A DNA stretch of 64,000 nucleotides from Massilia oculi (GTDB lineage Bacteria > Pseudomonadota > Gammaproteobacteria > Burkholderiales > Burkholderiaceae_D): contig NZ_CP029343.1 in assembly GCF_003143515.1 (NCBI RefSeq), positions 682,001-746,000 of the forward strand. Direction: 5' to 3'. The notes beneath the pieces are model-generated. The model did no database searches, was not told the DNA's origin, and worked only from the letters and a program-made list of their open reading frames with translations. Shown here one piece after another: positions 8,312 to 16,681 of this stretch (its first letter is position 1; the number at the start of each line of letters is the position of its first letter). Position numbers and translations under genes: made by a program.

Positions 8312-8691
8312 GGGTTGGTGCGGGCGAACAGGCCGCGCAGGCGCTGCTGCTGGCGCAATTCCTGGCTGGCGCGCGCGGAGGCGCTGCCGGCATCGCCCTG
8401 CGCCGGCAGCAGCGCGCGCCAGGCGGCGCGCTGTTCGAGCATGGCCGCGCGCGCCGCGTCCAGCGCCGGTGCATCGGGCAAGGTATCCAGCCAGCGCGTC
8501 AGCACCAGCCAGCGCCCGTCGTCATTGCAGGCCAGGCCGGCATCGAAACAGAGGGCGCTCGACAGCCCGAGACCCAGCGCCGCGCGCAGCGTATCCGGAT
8601 CGTGGGCCGGCCCCAGCACGACGCTGAGCTCCGCCCCGTCGCCGACACGGCGCAGCTGGACGTCCTGGTCCTGCGCTGGCGGCTGGCTCAT
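8308..8691 (-). CDS. Small T3SS protein, possible CesT-type chaperone
   Basis: A 127-residue protein between the needle-like gene and sctC, overlapping both by 4 bases. The pattern strand-rich centre (ALCFDAGLACNDDGRWLVLT) plus a helical C-terminus (ARAAMLEQRAAWRALLP) suits the CesT/Tir chaperone family, in which a WR near the end of the last helix is common. The C-terminal 35 residues are Gln/Arg rich. No unique identity can be given; SctG- or HrpD-like accessory proteins are alternatives. The ATG at 8691 was chosen for coupling to the upstream stop. Confidence 0.55.
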   Translation of the reverse strand: MSQPPAQDQDVQLRRVGDGAELSVVLGPAHDPDTLRAALGLGLSSALCFDAGLACNDDGRWLVLTRWLDTLPDAPALDAARAAMLEQRAAWRALLPAQGDAGSASARASQELRQQQRLRGLFARTNP

Positions 8692-8921
8692 CGCGTTTCC
8701 GTCAGCACGGTCTTGAGCGGCTTCTCGTGCAGCTTGAGCTGGGCCTGCATCGCCTGTTCGACCGTCATGCGCTGCTCCAGCATGGCGGTGAAAGCGGCCG
8801 GATCGGGCTCTTCGCCGGCCGCCTGGGCCTGCATGAAATCTTCGATCTGGCCATTGGCGGCGTCCATGCGACGATCCAGGCGGCGCAATGGGTCGATGCT
8901 GGCTGCATGTGAGACGGACAT
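8688..8921 (-). CDS. SctF-like small protein, candidate needle subunit
   Basis: A 77-residue, Cys-free helical protein. Its second half follows the needle-protein layout, a helix-turn at DP (EEPDPAAFTAMLEQRM) followed by a long helix with QAQLKLHEKPLKTVL, comparable to the PrgI/YscF pattern of DPA...NAQS...VKxxKD. The length is right for the family (about 80). It overlaps the next gene by 4 bases and follows sctL after 106 bases that include an A-rich leader, so its expression may be adjusted separately. Needle identity is an inference; an SctE- or SctG-like partner is the main alternative. Confidence 0.45.
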   Translation of the reverse strand: MSVSHAASIDPLRRLDRRMDAANGQIEDFMQAQAAGEEPDPAAFTAMLEQRMTVEQAMQAQLKLHEKPLKTVLTETR

Positions 8922-9027
8922 GTCGGACTCCCTTTCGAGACAAGGTGGATGCGCCCCGAGCGCAGGGGCGCGTGCAGGGTGAGTGCACGCGATGCACAAA
9001 ACGGTTCCATCGACGCGAAAAAAAAAT

Positions 9028-9648
9028 CTATATCGCTGCCCCTTCTTCTGGCGGCGCCGCCTGCAGGGCCTCCAGCGCATCCGACAAGGCCAGGGTCGCC
9101 GCATCGAAGTCGACCTGCCACTCGCCGGCGCCGGACTCCAGCCGGTAGCACCCACGCGCCAGGTTCGGGTCGGGGCGCACGCGCCAGCCGGCCGGCAGCA
9201 GGCGCGGCGCGATCGACGGCGCATCTTCCGGATGCACGCGCAATTCCGGGTCGGCCAGGCGCGCCGGGGCCTCGGTCTGCAACTGGCGCAGCAGCACTTG
9301 GGCGCGTTCGTGCGGCGCCAGCTCGCCCACCAGGCGCAGGAACAGCGCCTGGGCCAGTTCGATGACGACCGGCCCGGTGCGCGCCAGGAATTCGCGCGGC
9401 AGGCGCTCCTGGGCCGCCAGCATGGCCTGCAACTGGCCGAGCGCCTGCCGCTGGCGCGCGCCGATATCCTCGCGGCAGCGCGCGAGTTCGTCCTCGACCA
9501 GCGCGCCGGCCCGGGTCTGCGCTTCGGCGAGCAGGCGCCCGGCGGCGACTTGCGCGTCCTCGCTCAGGGCCAGGGCCGCGCTGCTCAGGATGCCGTGGCT
9601 GGCCACCAGGCCGGGTGGCATGTCGATGCGGGTGCTGCAAAAATCCAT
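9028..9648 (-). CDS. sctL: SctL, type III secretion ATPase stator
   Basis: A 206-residue FliH/YscL/HrpE family protein that anchors and regulates the export ATPase SctN. Residues 30-85 form an Ala/Gln/Arg-rich coiled coil (AGRLLAEAQTRAGALVEDEL), and residues 90-200 the globular domain with the usual FliH-type pattern (VVIELAQALFLRLVGEL, LRVHPED, CYRLESGAGEWQVDFD). It lies 21 bases after sctK with a GAAAGG ribosome site. The cognate SctN ATPase is not in the window, so it must be beyond the left edge or elsewhere. Confidence 0.88.
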   Translation of the reverse strand: MDFCSTRIDMPPGLVASHGILSSAALALSEDAQVAAGRLLAEAQTRAGALVEDELARCREDIGARQRQALGQLQAMLAAQERLPREFLARTGPVVIELAQALFLRLVGELAPHERAQVLLRQLQTEAPARLADPELRVHPEDAPSIAPRLLPAGWRVRPDPNLARGCYRLESGAGEWQVDFDAATLALSDALEALQAAPPEEGAAI

Positions 9649-9669
9649 GGTCTGCCTTTCGTGTCGGGG

Positions 9670-10263
9670 TCAGGCGGCGCGCCGCTCGCACAGGGTCCAG
9701 CAGCGCGCCAGGCGCGCCAGCGCGGCGTCGGCCGGGGGTACGCCGCCATCCTGCAGGCAGCGCTCGGCGCCGGCGGCGGCGCTGGCCGGCAGGCGCAGGC
9801 GCAGGCGCGGCCACAGGCCGGGAAAGCCGTGTTCGAGGCATAGCGCCAGCCAGGCCAGGCCGGCGCCGTCCACGCCCGCTTCCAGTGCAGTCGACGCGCG
9901 CCACGGCGCACGCGGCAGTGGCTGCAGATTGGCCACGCCGGCGCACCAGCGCCGCTCGTCTTCTTCGAGGCCGGCCAGGGCCTGCGGCAGCGGCATGCGC
10001 GCCGCGAACAGTCCGCCGAACAGGCGCGCCGCCCGCGCCAGCTCGGTGTCACCGAGGGTAGCCAGCGCCGCCCAGCGGCTGTCCGGGGTGGGCGGCAGGG
10101 CCGCCGGAATGCCGGCGTCCAGGCACCAGCGCCGGTAGGCGTCGCGCCGGCCCAGCAAGTCGCGCGGCGCGGGGGCGCCGGCATCCTGGCGCAAGCCGGC
10201 CAGATCCCAGGGCGCGAACCACCATTGCACGAAGGCGGGCGACAGGGACGCCGGCGCCGTCAT
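9670..10263 (-). CDS. sctK: SctK, type III secretion sorting-platform protein
   Basis: A 197-residue protein between sctJ and sctL, the fixed place of yscK/pscK. It starts MTAPASLSPAFVQWWFAPWD; Trp/Pro-rich N-terminal motifs of this kind are typical of YscK proteins. The rest is Ala/Leu/Arg rich and helical with no membrane segment. SctK links the cytoplasmic sorting platform (SctQ-SctL-SctN) to the inner-membrane ring. The ATG at 10263 overlaps the sctJ stop by 4 bases. Assignment rests on synteny plus the N-terminal pattern. Confidence 0.78.
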   Translation of the reverse strand: MTAPASLSPAFVQWWFAPWDLAGLRQDAGAPAPRDLLGRRDAYRRWCLDAGIPAALPPTPDSRWAALATLGDTELARAARLFGGLFAARMPLPQALAGLEEDERRWCAGVANLQPLPRAPWRASTALEAGVDGAGLAWLALCLEHGFPGLWPRLRLRLPASAAAGAERCLQDGGVPPADAALARLARCWTLCERRAA

Positions 10264-11108
10264 GCGGTCCCCGCCGCGGCCGCGCCGGGACGGCGCCGCT
10301 GCCACCACAGGGCCACCGCAGGATGGCGCAAAGCCAGCAGTGCGCCCAACGCGGCCAGCGCCACGAAGGCCAGTCCACCCAGTCCATACACCAGCAAGGC
10401 AAGGCGGCCGGCCGACGCGGCCTGCACCGTCACGCCGAAGCTGGTGCGCCAGTCGACGTCGAGCGTCCGCTCGAGCGACGGCGTGAACACCACCGGCACC
10501 TTGGCGGCGCCGTCGTCGCCGGCCAGTCCCGGAATGCTGCCGGCCACCATGCGCCGGATGCGCGCCACATTGCCGTCCTCGTCGAACGGGGCGCGGTACT
10601 TGATGAAGACCGCCGCCGACGACGGCATCACCGGCTCGCCCGGCGCCACCCGTTCGGGCAGCACCACGTGCACGCGCGCCGCCAGCACGCCGTCGATCTG
10701 CTGCAGCGTGGCCGCCAGTTCCTCGGACAGGCCGTACAGGTAGCGGGCACGCTCCTCGAGCGGGGTGGAGATCATGCCCTCTTTCTTGAACACCGTGCCC
10801 AGATCGGAGAAGCGGCGCCGCGGCAGGCCGGCGGCGCGCATCGCCTCGCTGGCGCGCGCCAGCGACGGTTCGGGCACCTGCAGGCTGACCACGCCCTTGA
10901 CGGTCAGCTTCTGGGCCTCGATGCCGGCATGGCGCAGCAAAGCGACGATCTCGTTGGCGTCGGCGTCGGTCAGGTCGCTCTGCAGCACCACCTGGCGGCT
11001 GCACGCGCACAGCGATACGAGCACCAGCAGGGCCAGCAACTGGCGCAGCCAGCGCCATGGCGACACCGGCGCAACGCCGGCTGGGTAACGGTCGATGCTC
11101 ATGATCAT
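10260..11108 (-). CDS. sctJ: SctJ, type III secretion inner-membrane ring lipoprotein
   Basis: A 282-residue YscJ/PrgK/HrcJ family lipoprotein. It has a lipobox (LVSLCAC) near residue 35, the first ring-building domain (QSDLTDADANEIVALLRHAG), a second one (VAPGEPVMPSSAAVFIKYRA), and a C-terminal membrane helix at about residues 235-262 followed by a basic tail. It forms the inner ring of the basal body with SctD. The start overlaps the sctI stop (ATGA), and the end overlaps sctK. Confidence 0.95.
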   Translation of the reverse strand: MIMSIDRYPAGVAPVSPWRWLRQLLALLVLVSLCACSRQVVLQSDLTDADANEIVALLRHAGIEAQKLTVKGVVSLQVPEPSLARASEAMRAAGLPRRRFSDLGTVFKKEGMISTPLEERARYLYGLSEELAATLQQIDGVLAARVHVVLPERVAPGEPVMPSSAAVFIKYRAPFDEDGNVARIRRMVAGSIPGLAGDDGAAKVPVVFTPSLERTLDVDWRTSFGVTVQAASAGRLALLVYGLGGLAFVALAALGALLALRHPAVALWWQRRRPGAAAAGTA

Positions 11109-11518
11109 TGCAGCTTGGTCAGCTGGTCGACCGAGGTGGCGGCCTTGGACACCACCTTGGACACGAACTGCACGCGGGTCTGGTAATCGTGCATCGCCAT
11201 CATCGCCTTCATGAGGTGCATCGAGTCACCGCTGCGGGTCGCGGTTTCCAGCAGCTTCGACACGTATTGCTGGTCGCCCTGGATTTCCTCTGCCAGGGTG
11301 CTGGCGCGGCCCATGATCTGCTCGCCCAGCGCCACGCGTCCGCTGGCATTGCCCAGGTCAGGCGCGACGCCGGCAGCGCGCGCATGCTGGGCCATGGCAG
11401 CGCGGAAGGCGGCCGCGTCGCCGTCGTCGACGACGACCGGATCGATCCGGACCGGGGCGGTCTCGTGCAGCCTGCTGGTGGTGCCGGTCGGGTCGACCGG
11501 CATGGATTGGTTGATCAT
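11105..11518 (-). CDS. sctI: SctI, type III secretion inner rod protein
   Basis: A 137-residue protein directly before sctJ, where yscI/prgJ lies. The C-terminal half has the YscI/HrpB-type helices (DSMHLMKAMMAMHDYQTRVQ, VSKVVSKAATSVDQL), which polymerise under the needle. The N-terminus is polar and disordered, as for an early secreted substrate. The ATG at 11518 was chosen as the first start after the intergenic gap. Confidence 0.85.
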   Translation of the reverse strand: MINQSMPVDPTGTTSRLHETAPVRIDPVVVDDGDAAAFRAAMAQHARAAGVAPDLGNASGRVALGEQIMGRASTLAEEIQGDQQYVSKLLETATRSGDSMHLMKAMMAMHDYQTRVQFVSKVVSKAATSVDQLTKLQ

Positions 11519-11616
11519 GATGACTCCCGAAGTAGGGTAAAGCGATCGAAACAAGAAAGAATTGACCGGTGGGGTGGAGCGCGGCGCACGCAGGTTCCCC
11601 CGCGCGGCGTAGAGGA

Positions 11617-11979
11617 TCAGCCGACCGACTTCGCCGCCTCGACCGTGGCTTCCGCGCGCTCCTGCGCCTCGTCGGACATGCGCTTGAGCTCCCCCTTGAC
11701 CGGGTCGGCCGGCTCGTCCGCCCGACCCGCCTCGCCACGCGCGCCGCGCGCCGCCTGCTCTCCACGGAACTGCCGCTGCAATTGCTGCGAACGGGCGCAC
11801 TGCCGGAACCGCGGCGGCGGCGCCGCCTGCTCCGGCGCCGTCCTGGCCTGCCCGCTGCCGGACACCGCCGCGTGAAGCGTCGCCGCTGCACCGGCCGCCT
11901 GCGCGAGATTGGTGAGATGGGGCGTGGCCCGCGACAGCAGATTCGTCGCGGTCCGCATCATCTGAGGTATCGCCGCCAT
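11617..11979 (-). CDS. Uncharacterised first gene of the sctI operon
   Basis: A 120-residue protein: a hydrophobic Ala-rich helix at about residues 15-40 (LTNLAQAAGAAATLHAAVSG), then a Gln/Arg-rich segment and a charged helical end (GELKRMSDEAQERAEATVEA). No signal peptidase site. It heads the right T3SS operon, 98 bases upstream of sctI, divergent from the pilus operon. It could be a secreted substrate or a YscH-like component; no family is recognised. Confidence 0.5.
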   Translation of the reverse strand: MAAIPQMMRTATNLLSRATPHLTNLAQAAGAAATLHAAVSGSGQARTAPEQAAPPPRFRQCARSQQLQRQFRGEQAARGARGEAGRADEPADPVKGELKRMSDEAQERAEATVEAAKSVG

Positions 11980-12184
11980 GGTGTGTCCGTTCGCAGAAGT
12001 GAGATGGTCGTGTGTGAGCCGGAAAGCCGGCCCGGTTCCGCCCCATGTCCTTCGTCTGGCCATAGAAGACATCAACATTTCTCATCAACCATCGAAGTTG
12101 CCGATGAGAATTTTTGAAAAACTGTTTCCGGTGTGCTGATTAGAATCCATTCGTCCGCAAGCCTTCGGGCCTGCCGCCGTCTCG
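11980..12184. promoter_or_regulatory. Divergent promoter region between T3SS and pilus operons
   Basis: About 205 bases that are clearly more AT-rich than their surroundings separate the sctI operon (minus) from the pilus operon (plus). It contains the inverted elements ATTTCTCATCAACCATCGAAG and GATGAGAATTTTTG (12074-12114, with the repeated GATGAGAA core on opposite strands at about 30 bp spacing). Exact -35/-10 boxes cannot be fixed by eye. Confidence 0.4.
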
Positions 12185-12910
12185 ATGTCCACCTTCCTCG
12201 ACAGGGTCTTCATGCCAGCACAGAATGTTCCATCCGATCGCCGCTGCCTGCGGGCCGTCGCCTGCGCGCTGCTGCTGGCGCTGTCCATGCCCCTGACGGC
12301 CGCGCCCGCGCCGACCTGGCAGCGCGCCAAATTCGACTACGTCGCCCAGCGCCAGGATCTGCGCCAGGTGCTGCGCGACTTCGCCCGCGCGATGCGCGTC
12401 CAGCTCGACCTGGCCGACGAAGTCGAAGGCAGCGTCACGGGCAGTTTCGACATGGCCCCGGGGGTGCTGCTCGACATGCTGGGTTCCTTCCACCAGTTCG
12501 TCTGGCACTACGACGGCGCCGTGCTGTATATCAGCTCGTCGAAGCCGGGGGCGCCGAAGATGCGCCTGCGTCCCAAGCCGGCCGAGGTCGCGCAGGCTGC
12601 GACGGCGGCGGCTCCCGCGACCCCGACCGCGACCGCCGCGGCGCCCAAACCTATCCCGAGCTGGACCGTCAAGCTCGAAGACGGCACGCTCAGCAAGACC
12701 TTCGCGCGCTGGGCGCGCGAGGCCGGCTGGCAGCTGCTGTGGGAAATGCCGGTCGACTTCCGGATCGATGCCAACACCCGCGTCGAGGGCGAATTCGAGC
12801 AGGCCGTGACGGCCGTCGCCGACAGCCTGGCCGGCGCCGAAACGCCCATGCAGGTCGTCTTGTACCGGGGCAACCATGTGATCCGTGTGACTTCGAAAGG
12901 AAACCAGTGA
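12185..12910 (+). CDS. pilL: PilL/TcpQ-type pilus secretin partner
   Basis: A 241-residue exported protein with signal peptide ending near LSMPLTAA. Residues about 50-120 form a secretin N0-like module (LRQVLRDFARAMRVQLDLAD). After an Ala/Thr/Pro linker, the C-terminal 80 residues match the TcpQ domain (WTVKLEDGTLSKTFARWARE, AGWQLLWEMPVDFRID). TcpQ-type proteins help the type IVb pilus secretin reach or stay in the outer membrane. It heads a 12-gene pilus operon. An ATG at 12212 would give a more usual signal peptide. The stop overlaps the pilN start by one base. Confidence 0.82.
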   Translation: MSTFLDRVFMPAQNVPSDRRCLRAVACALLLALSMPLTAAPAPTWQRAKFDYVAQRQDLRQVLRDFARAMRVQLDLADEVEGSVTGSFDMAPGVLLDMLGSFHQFVWHYDGAVLYISSSKPGAPKMRLRPKPAEVAQAATAAAPATPTATAAAPKPIPSWTVKLEDGTLSKTFARWAREAGWQLLWEMPVDFRIDANTRVEGEFEQAVTAVADSLAGAETPMQVVLYRGNHVIRVTSKGNQ

Positions 12911-14544
12911 TGTCCCCTTCCCTGCCTGTCAAACCGTTCCTGGTCGTGGCGCTGGCCGCCGCGCTGGCCGCCTGCAGCGGCCTGCCGGGCGATGTCGCCA
13001 AACGCATCGACGCCGGCGAGCGCCAGGCTGCGCGGATGGTGCGCGACGTCGGCCAGGTCGAGGCGCGCGGCCGCAGCGTGTCCTCGGTAGTCAGCGAGAA
13101 CGGGATGTGGATCGGCCGCAGCACGGTCAAGCGCGACCTTGCCGCGCTGCCGCCGCTGTTCGACCAGAACGCGACCTTCGACCGCAGCGTGGCCTCGCTG
13201 TCCGAATTCGCCGAGCGCATTACCGTGCGCGCCGGGATCCCGGTGCGCGTCAGCGCCGATGCGCTGGCAGCGGGCGCGCGCGGCGCCGGGGTCGCCACCG
13301 GGGCCGCCACCGTTCCCGCCGCCCCCAACGCGGCGACAGGCGGCGCTCCGACGCACATCGTCTATGCCAGCGGCAGCCTGCGCGGCCTGCTCGACACCGC
13401 CGCCGCCCGTTTCGGCGTGTCCTGGAAGTATGCGGATGGCGCCATCCTGTTCTTTCACCACGATACCCGCACCTTCCAGATCAATGCGATTCCGGGCGAC
13501 GCGTCCCTGAACGCAAGCGTGAGCAGCAATGCGAGTAACGAAGGCGGCGCGGGTGGCGGCGGTGGTGGCGCCGCGGGCGGCAGCGGTGGTGGCGGCGGTA
13601 GCGGTGGCGGCGTCAGCTCGGCGAATGTGCAGAACACCGCCGTCAAATCGGAGCTGTCGGTGTTCGGCAGCCTCGAAAAAACGGTCGCCATCATGCTCTC
13701 TGCCGGCGGCAAGGTGCTGGCTTCGCCCGCCACCGGCACCCTGACCGTGACCGACACCCCTGCCTCGCTCGAACGCATCGGTGCCTTCATCGAGGCCCAG
13801 AACAAGGCGCTCGGCCGCCAGGTCATGATCAATGTGACGGTGCTGGCGGTCACCCTGAACCAGGGCGACAACTACGGCATCAAATGGGACCTGCTGTACG
13901 AGACGCTCGAAAACCGCTACCAGATCACCAACAACCTGGCGCCAAGCGGCGGCAGCAGTTTCACGGCTGGCATCCTGAGTGGCGCCAGCCGCTGGGCCGG
14001 CAGCGAGGTCATGATCGACGCGCTGTCCGACCAGGGCCAGGTGCGGCGCGAAACCACCGCTTCGGTGGTCACCCTGAACAACCAGCCGGTGCCGATCCAG
14101 GTCGCCAAGCAGACCGCCTATCTGAAGTCGTCGCAGACCACGCTGACGGCGGACGTCGGCAGCTCCACCTCGCTCACGCCCGGCACCGTCACTTCGGGCT
14201 TCAATATGTCGATCCTGCCGCACCTGCTGGACAACGGCACCGTGATGCTGCAGTTCTCGACGGATATCTCGTCGCTGGTGCGCCTGAACACGGTGTCGAG
14301 CGGCGGCGACAACGCCGCCATCATCCAGACGCCGGAAGTCGATACCCGCAATTTCCTGCAGCGGGTCGCCATGAAATCGAACGAGACCCTGATCATCAGC
14401 GGCTTTGAGCAGACCGACGACAACCTCGATCGCAACGGCGTCGGCCACCCGTCCAACTTCCTGCTCGGGGGCGGCGTCAAGGCGCGCGCCGGCAAGGAAA
14501 TCATCGTGATCCTGGTCACCCCCGTGGCCATGGCCGGCGCCTGA
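12910..14544 (+). CDS. pilN: PilN, type IVb pilus outer-membrane lipoprotein secretin
   Basis: A 544-residue secretin of the PilN/BfpB/TcpC class, forming the outer-membrane pore for the pilus. It has a lipoprotein signal (ALAAALAACSG), an N-terminal domain with LFDQNATFDRSVASLSEF, a central N0-like part (SLRGLLDTAAARFGVSWKYA), a striking poly-Gly/Ser linker (about residues 212-235), and the secretin core from about 290 with FLLGGGVKARAGKEIIVILV at the end. R64 PilN is of similar size and organisation. The Gly-rich linker is unusually pure and may be a flexible hinge. Confidence 0.93.
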   Translation: MSPSLPVKPFLVVALAAALAACSGLPGDVAKRIDAGERQAARMVRDVGQVEARGRSVSSVVSENGMWIGRSTVKRDLAALPPLFDQNATFDRSVASLSEFAERITVRAGIPVRVSADALAAGARGAGVATGAATVPAAPNAATGGAPTHIVYASGSLRGLLDTAAARFGVSWKYADGAILFFHHDTRTFQINAIPGDASLNASVSSNASNEGGAGGGGGGAAGGSGGGGGSGGGVSSANVQNTAVKSELSVFGSLEKTVAIMLSAGGKVLASPATGTLTVTDTPASLERIGAFIEAQNKALGRQVMINVTVLAVTLNQGDNYGIKWDLLYETLENRYQITNNLAPSGGSSFTAGILSGASRWAGSEVMIDALSDQGQVRRETTASVVTLNNQPVPIQVAKQTAYLKSSQTTLTADVGSSTSLTPGTVTSGFNMSILPHLLDNGTVMLQFSTDISSLVRLNTVSSGGDNAAIIQTPEVDTRNFLQRVAMKSNETLIISGFEQTDDNLDRNGVGHPSNFLLGGGVKARAGKEIIVILVTPVAMAGA

Positions 14545-14557
14545 GACGAGAGCTGAC

Positions 14558-15817
14558 ATGAGCATCCACGCCATCGCCATCGGCCGCCACAAGCTGGTGT
14601 GCGGCCTGTTCTGGCAATCGCTGTCGCGCCCGCGCGAGCTGGCGGCGGAAGCGCGCGCACTGGCGCTCAAGATCGACGCCGATCTGCTGGTGCTGCGCAA
14701 GGACCACACGATGGCGCAGGCAGGCTATGCCCACACCCGCGACGGCGCACGGCGCGGCCAGGCCTCCTTCGCCTGCGTGGCGGCGGCGCGCCTGGCCCAG
14801 GACGCGGGATTCTGCAACGGCCAGCGGCAGGCGCCGCACAACTGGCTCGGCGCGTTCCGGCTGCCGGACGGGATGTGGGCCTATCTGGCCGTGCGCGACG
14901 CCAACTTCCTGCCCGGCGGCGATTTCGCCGGCACCCGCGAACAAGTGCTCGAACGCCTGCACGGCGACTATGCGCTCGGCGGCTGGAACCGCGTGACAGG
15001 CGACCCCGGGCTCGCCCAGTACGGCTTTCACGACTTCCTCCCGGTCGACATCGATGCGCTGCTGGCCGGCGACGCGAAGGTCCGCTGGGCACGCCTCGAC
15101 ACGGTGGGCCGGCCCGCGCAGCGGCGCGCCTGGCTGCTCGGCGCCGGCGCGACGCTGGCCGCGCTGGTGACGGCAGCCACGCTGTACCAGCGTCACAGCG
15201 CCCAGCAGTTGCGCGACATGCAGCAGCGCGCCATGGAGGCAGTGCTACACGAGGCGCCGCCACCGGCGCCGCCGCCCCCTCCACCCTGGCACGCGCAGGC
15301 GCCGGCCGACGACCTGGTGCGGCGCTGCCTCGCACGGCTGCGCCACCTGGCGCCGGGCGGCTGGCCGCTCGAACAATTCCAGTGCGGACCAGGCGACGCC
15401 ACGCACAGCTGGCGGCGCGGCGAATCGCATCTCGGCCTGCTGCTGGCGGCGCTGCCGCAGGCCCAGGTCGATGCCAGCGGCGAACGCGCCGTCCTGTCCG
15501 AAGCGCTCGAGGCCGGCGCCACCCGCGCCGAGGAACTGGCGTCCGGGATCGAAGGCCGCCGCATGCTGCAGGAATTGTGGCAACGGCTCGGCCTGACCGG
15601 CCAGGTCGCCGAACGTCCGCTGCCACCCGCGCCCCCCGGTCCCGACGGCGCCGTGCCGCCACCACCGGGATGGACCACCTATTCGGTCAGCGTCGCGCTC
15701 GACCGCCTGGCGCCGCAGGCCTTGCCGGCGATGCTGCAAATGCCCGGACTGCGGCTCGAAAAAATCACCTACCGTTCCGGAATCTGGTCTCTCGAAGGAG
15801 TGCTGTATGCGAAATGA
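14558..15817 (+). CDS. pilO: PilO2-type type IVb pilus accessory protein
   Basis: A 419-residue protein of the R64 PilO (PilO2) family. The cytoplasmic N-terminal part (residues 1-185, including NWLGAFRLPDGMWAYLAVRD) is followed by one membrane helix (about 190-210, WLLGAGATLAALVTAATL) and a periplasmic domain with two Pro-rich linkers (PPPAPPPPPP near 232 and PPPP near 360). It is a bitopic inner-membrane protein that links the cytoplasmic assembly machinery to the periplasm. The stop overlaps the pilP start by 11 bases. Confidence 0.85.
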   Translation: MSIHAIAIGRHKLVCGLFWQSLSRPRELAAEARALALKIDADLLVLRKDHTMAQAGYAHTRDGARRGQASFACVAAARLAQDAGFCNGQRQAPHNWLGAFRLPDGMWAYLAVRDANFLPGGDFAGTREQVLERLHGDYALGGWNRVTGDPGLAQYGFHDFLPVDIDALLAGDAKVRWARLDTVGRPAQRRAWLLGAGATLAALVTAATLYQRHSAQQLRDMQQRAMEAVLHEAPPPAPPPPPPWHAQAPADDLVRRCLARLRHLAPGGWPLEQFQCGPGDATHSWRRGESHLGLLLAALPQAQVDASGERAVLSEALEAGATRAEELASGIEGRRMLQELWQRLGLTGQVAERPLPPAPPGPDGAVPPPPGWTTYSVSVALDRLAPQALPAMLQMPGLRLEKITYRSGIWSLEGVLYAK

Positions 15818-16382
15818 CTACCCAACCCGCGCCGCCGTCCTGGGCGCCCTGTTCGCAGCGTCGCTGACGGCCATCGCCGCCGAGCCGGCGAACGAAGCCG
15901 CGGGCGCGCGCTCGACCGCCGACAGCCTGGCCAGGATCGAAAACGAAACCCTGCTGCTCAAGGCCGAGGAGCGCCAGATGGCGGTTCGGCTGCAACTGGC
16001 GGCCCAGCGCAACGACCTGGCCCAGCGCCATCTGCAGACACGCCAACTGGAGCGCCCCGCGCGGGCCGGCGACCCGACCGTGGTCGCGGTCGAGGGCATC
16101 GGCCACCGGATGCACGCCACCCTGATGATGGAGAACGGCAGCCAGATGGACGCGGCGATCGGCGAAGTGCTGCCGAACGGGATGACGGTGCTGTCGGTGC
16201 GCGCCGGCGAAGTGGTGGTGGGCCGCGGGCGCAAGGAACGCATTCGCCTGGCCCATGCGCCGGCTGCGAGCGCCGCCGGACCGGCCGCTGCCGGCGTCAC
16301 CGCCCCGGCGCGCCTGCCATGGACGCTGTCGGCACTGCCGCCACCGGTGGCGGTGGCGGCCGTCCCTGGAGGACAGCCATGA
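15807..16382 (+). CDS. pilP: PilP-type type IVb pilus periplasmic protein
   Basis: A 191-residue exported protein with signal peptide (residues 1-25, LGALFAASLTAIAA), a coiled-coil stretch (about 38-85, NETLLLKAEERQMAVRLQLA) and a C-terminal domain (VVAVEGIGHRMHATLMMENG, VLPNGMTVLSVRAGEVVV) resembling R64 PilP and the alignment-complex protein PilP. It overlaps pilO upstream and the next small gene by 4 bases downstream. Confidence 0.82.
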   Translation: MRNDYPTRAAVLGALFAASLTAIAAEPANEAAGARSTADSLARIENETLLLKAEERQMAVRLQLAAQRNDLAQRHLQTRQLERPARAGDPTVVAVEGIGHRMHATLMMENGSQMDAAIGEVLPNGMTVLSVRAGEVVVGRGRKERIRLAHAPAASAAGPAAAGVTAPARLPWTLSALPPPVAVAAVPGGQP

Positions 16383-16681
16383 AACCCGCCGGCACGCGTC
16401 CGGGCGCGGCGTCCGAGAGCGCCGAAGTAGCCGATGTGATCAGCCGCAGCGGCAAGCTGATGGCCAGCGACGAGGAAAGAAAGCTCCTGTGCCTGCTGTC
16501 CGACGGCCGCCTGCTGGTCGCCGCCGGCCAGGAGCTCAATCCCCATGTGCAGTCCTACCAGGCGCGCCTGCGCCGCATGGAACAGCCCTTCCTGACGGTG
16601 GCCAGCTCGATCGAGGACATCTGCCGCGCCTACCAGTCTGGCAGCGGCGGCGCCCCCCGCGCCACCAGGAACACTCGCTGA
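16379..16681 (+). CDS. Small gene between pilP and pilQ; possible detached ATPase N-terminal domain
   Basis: A 100-residue protein starting MKPAGTRPG, coupled to pilP by ATGA and to pilQ by a one-base overlap. Residues 25-95 (ISRSGKLMASDEERKLLCLL, GRLLVAAGQELNPHVQSYQA) are helical and loosely recall the N-terminal domains that precede pilus ATPase cores. The pilQ product that follows is shorter than usual for the family and starts right at its core, so this may be that domain encoded separately. No firm family match by eye. Confidence 0.6.
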   Translation: MKPAGTRPGAASESAEVADVISRSGKLMASDEERKLLCLLSDGRLLVAAGQELNPHVQSYQARLRRMEQPFLTVASSIEDICRAYQSGSGGAPRATRNTR

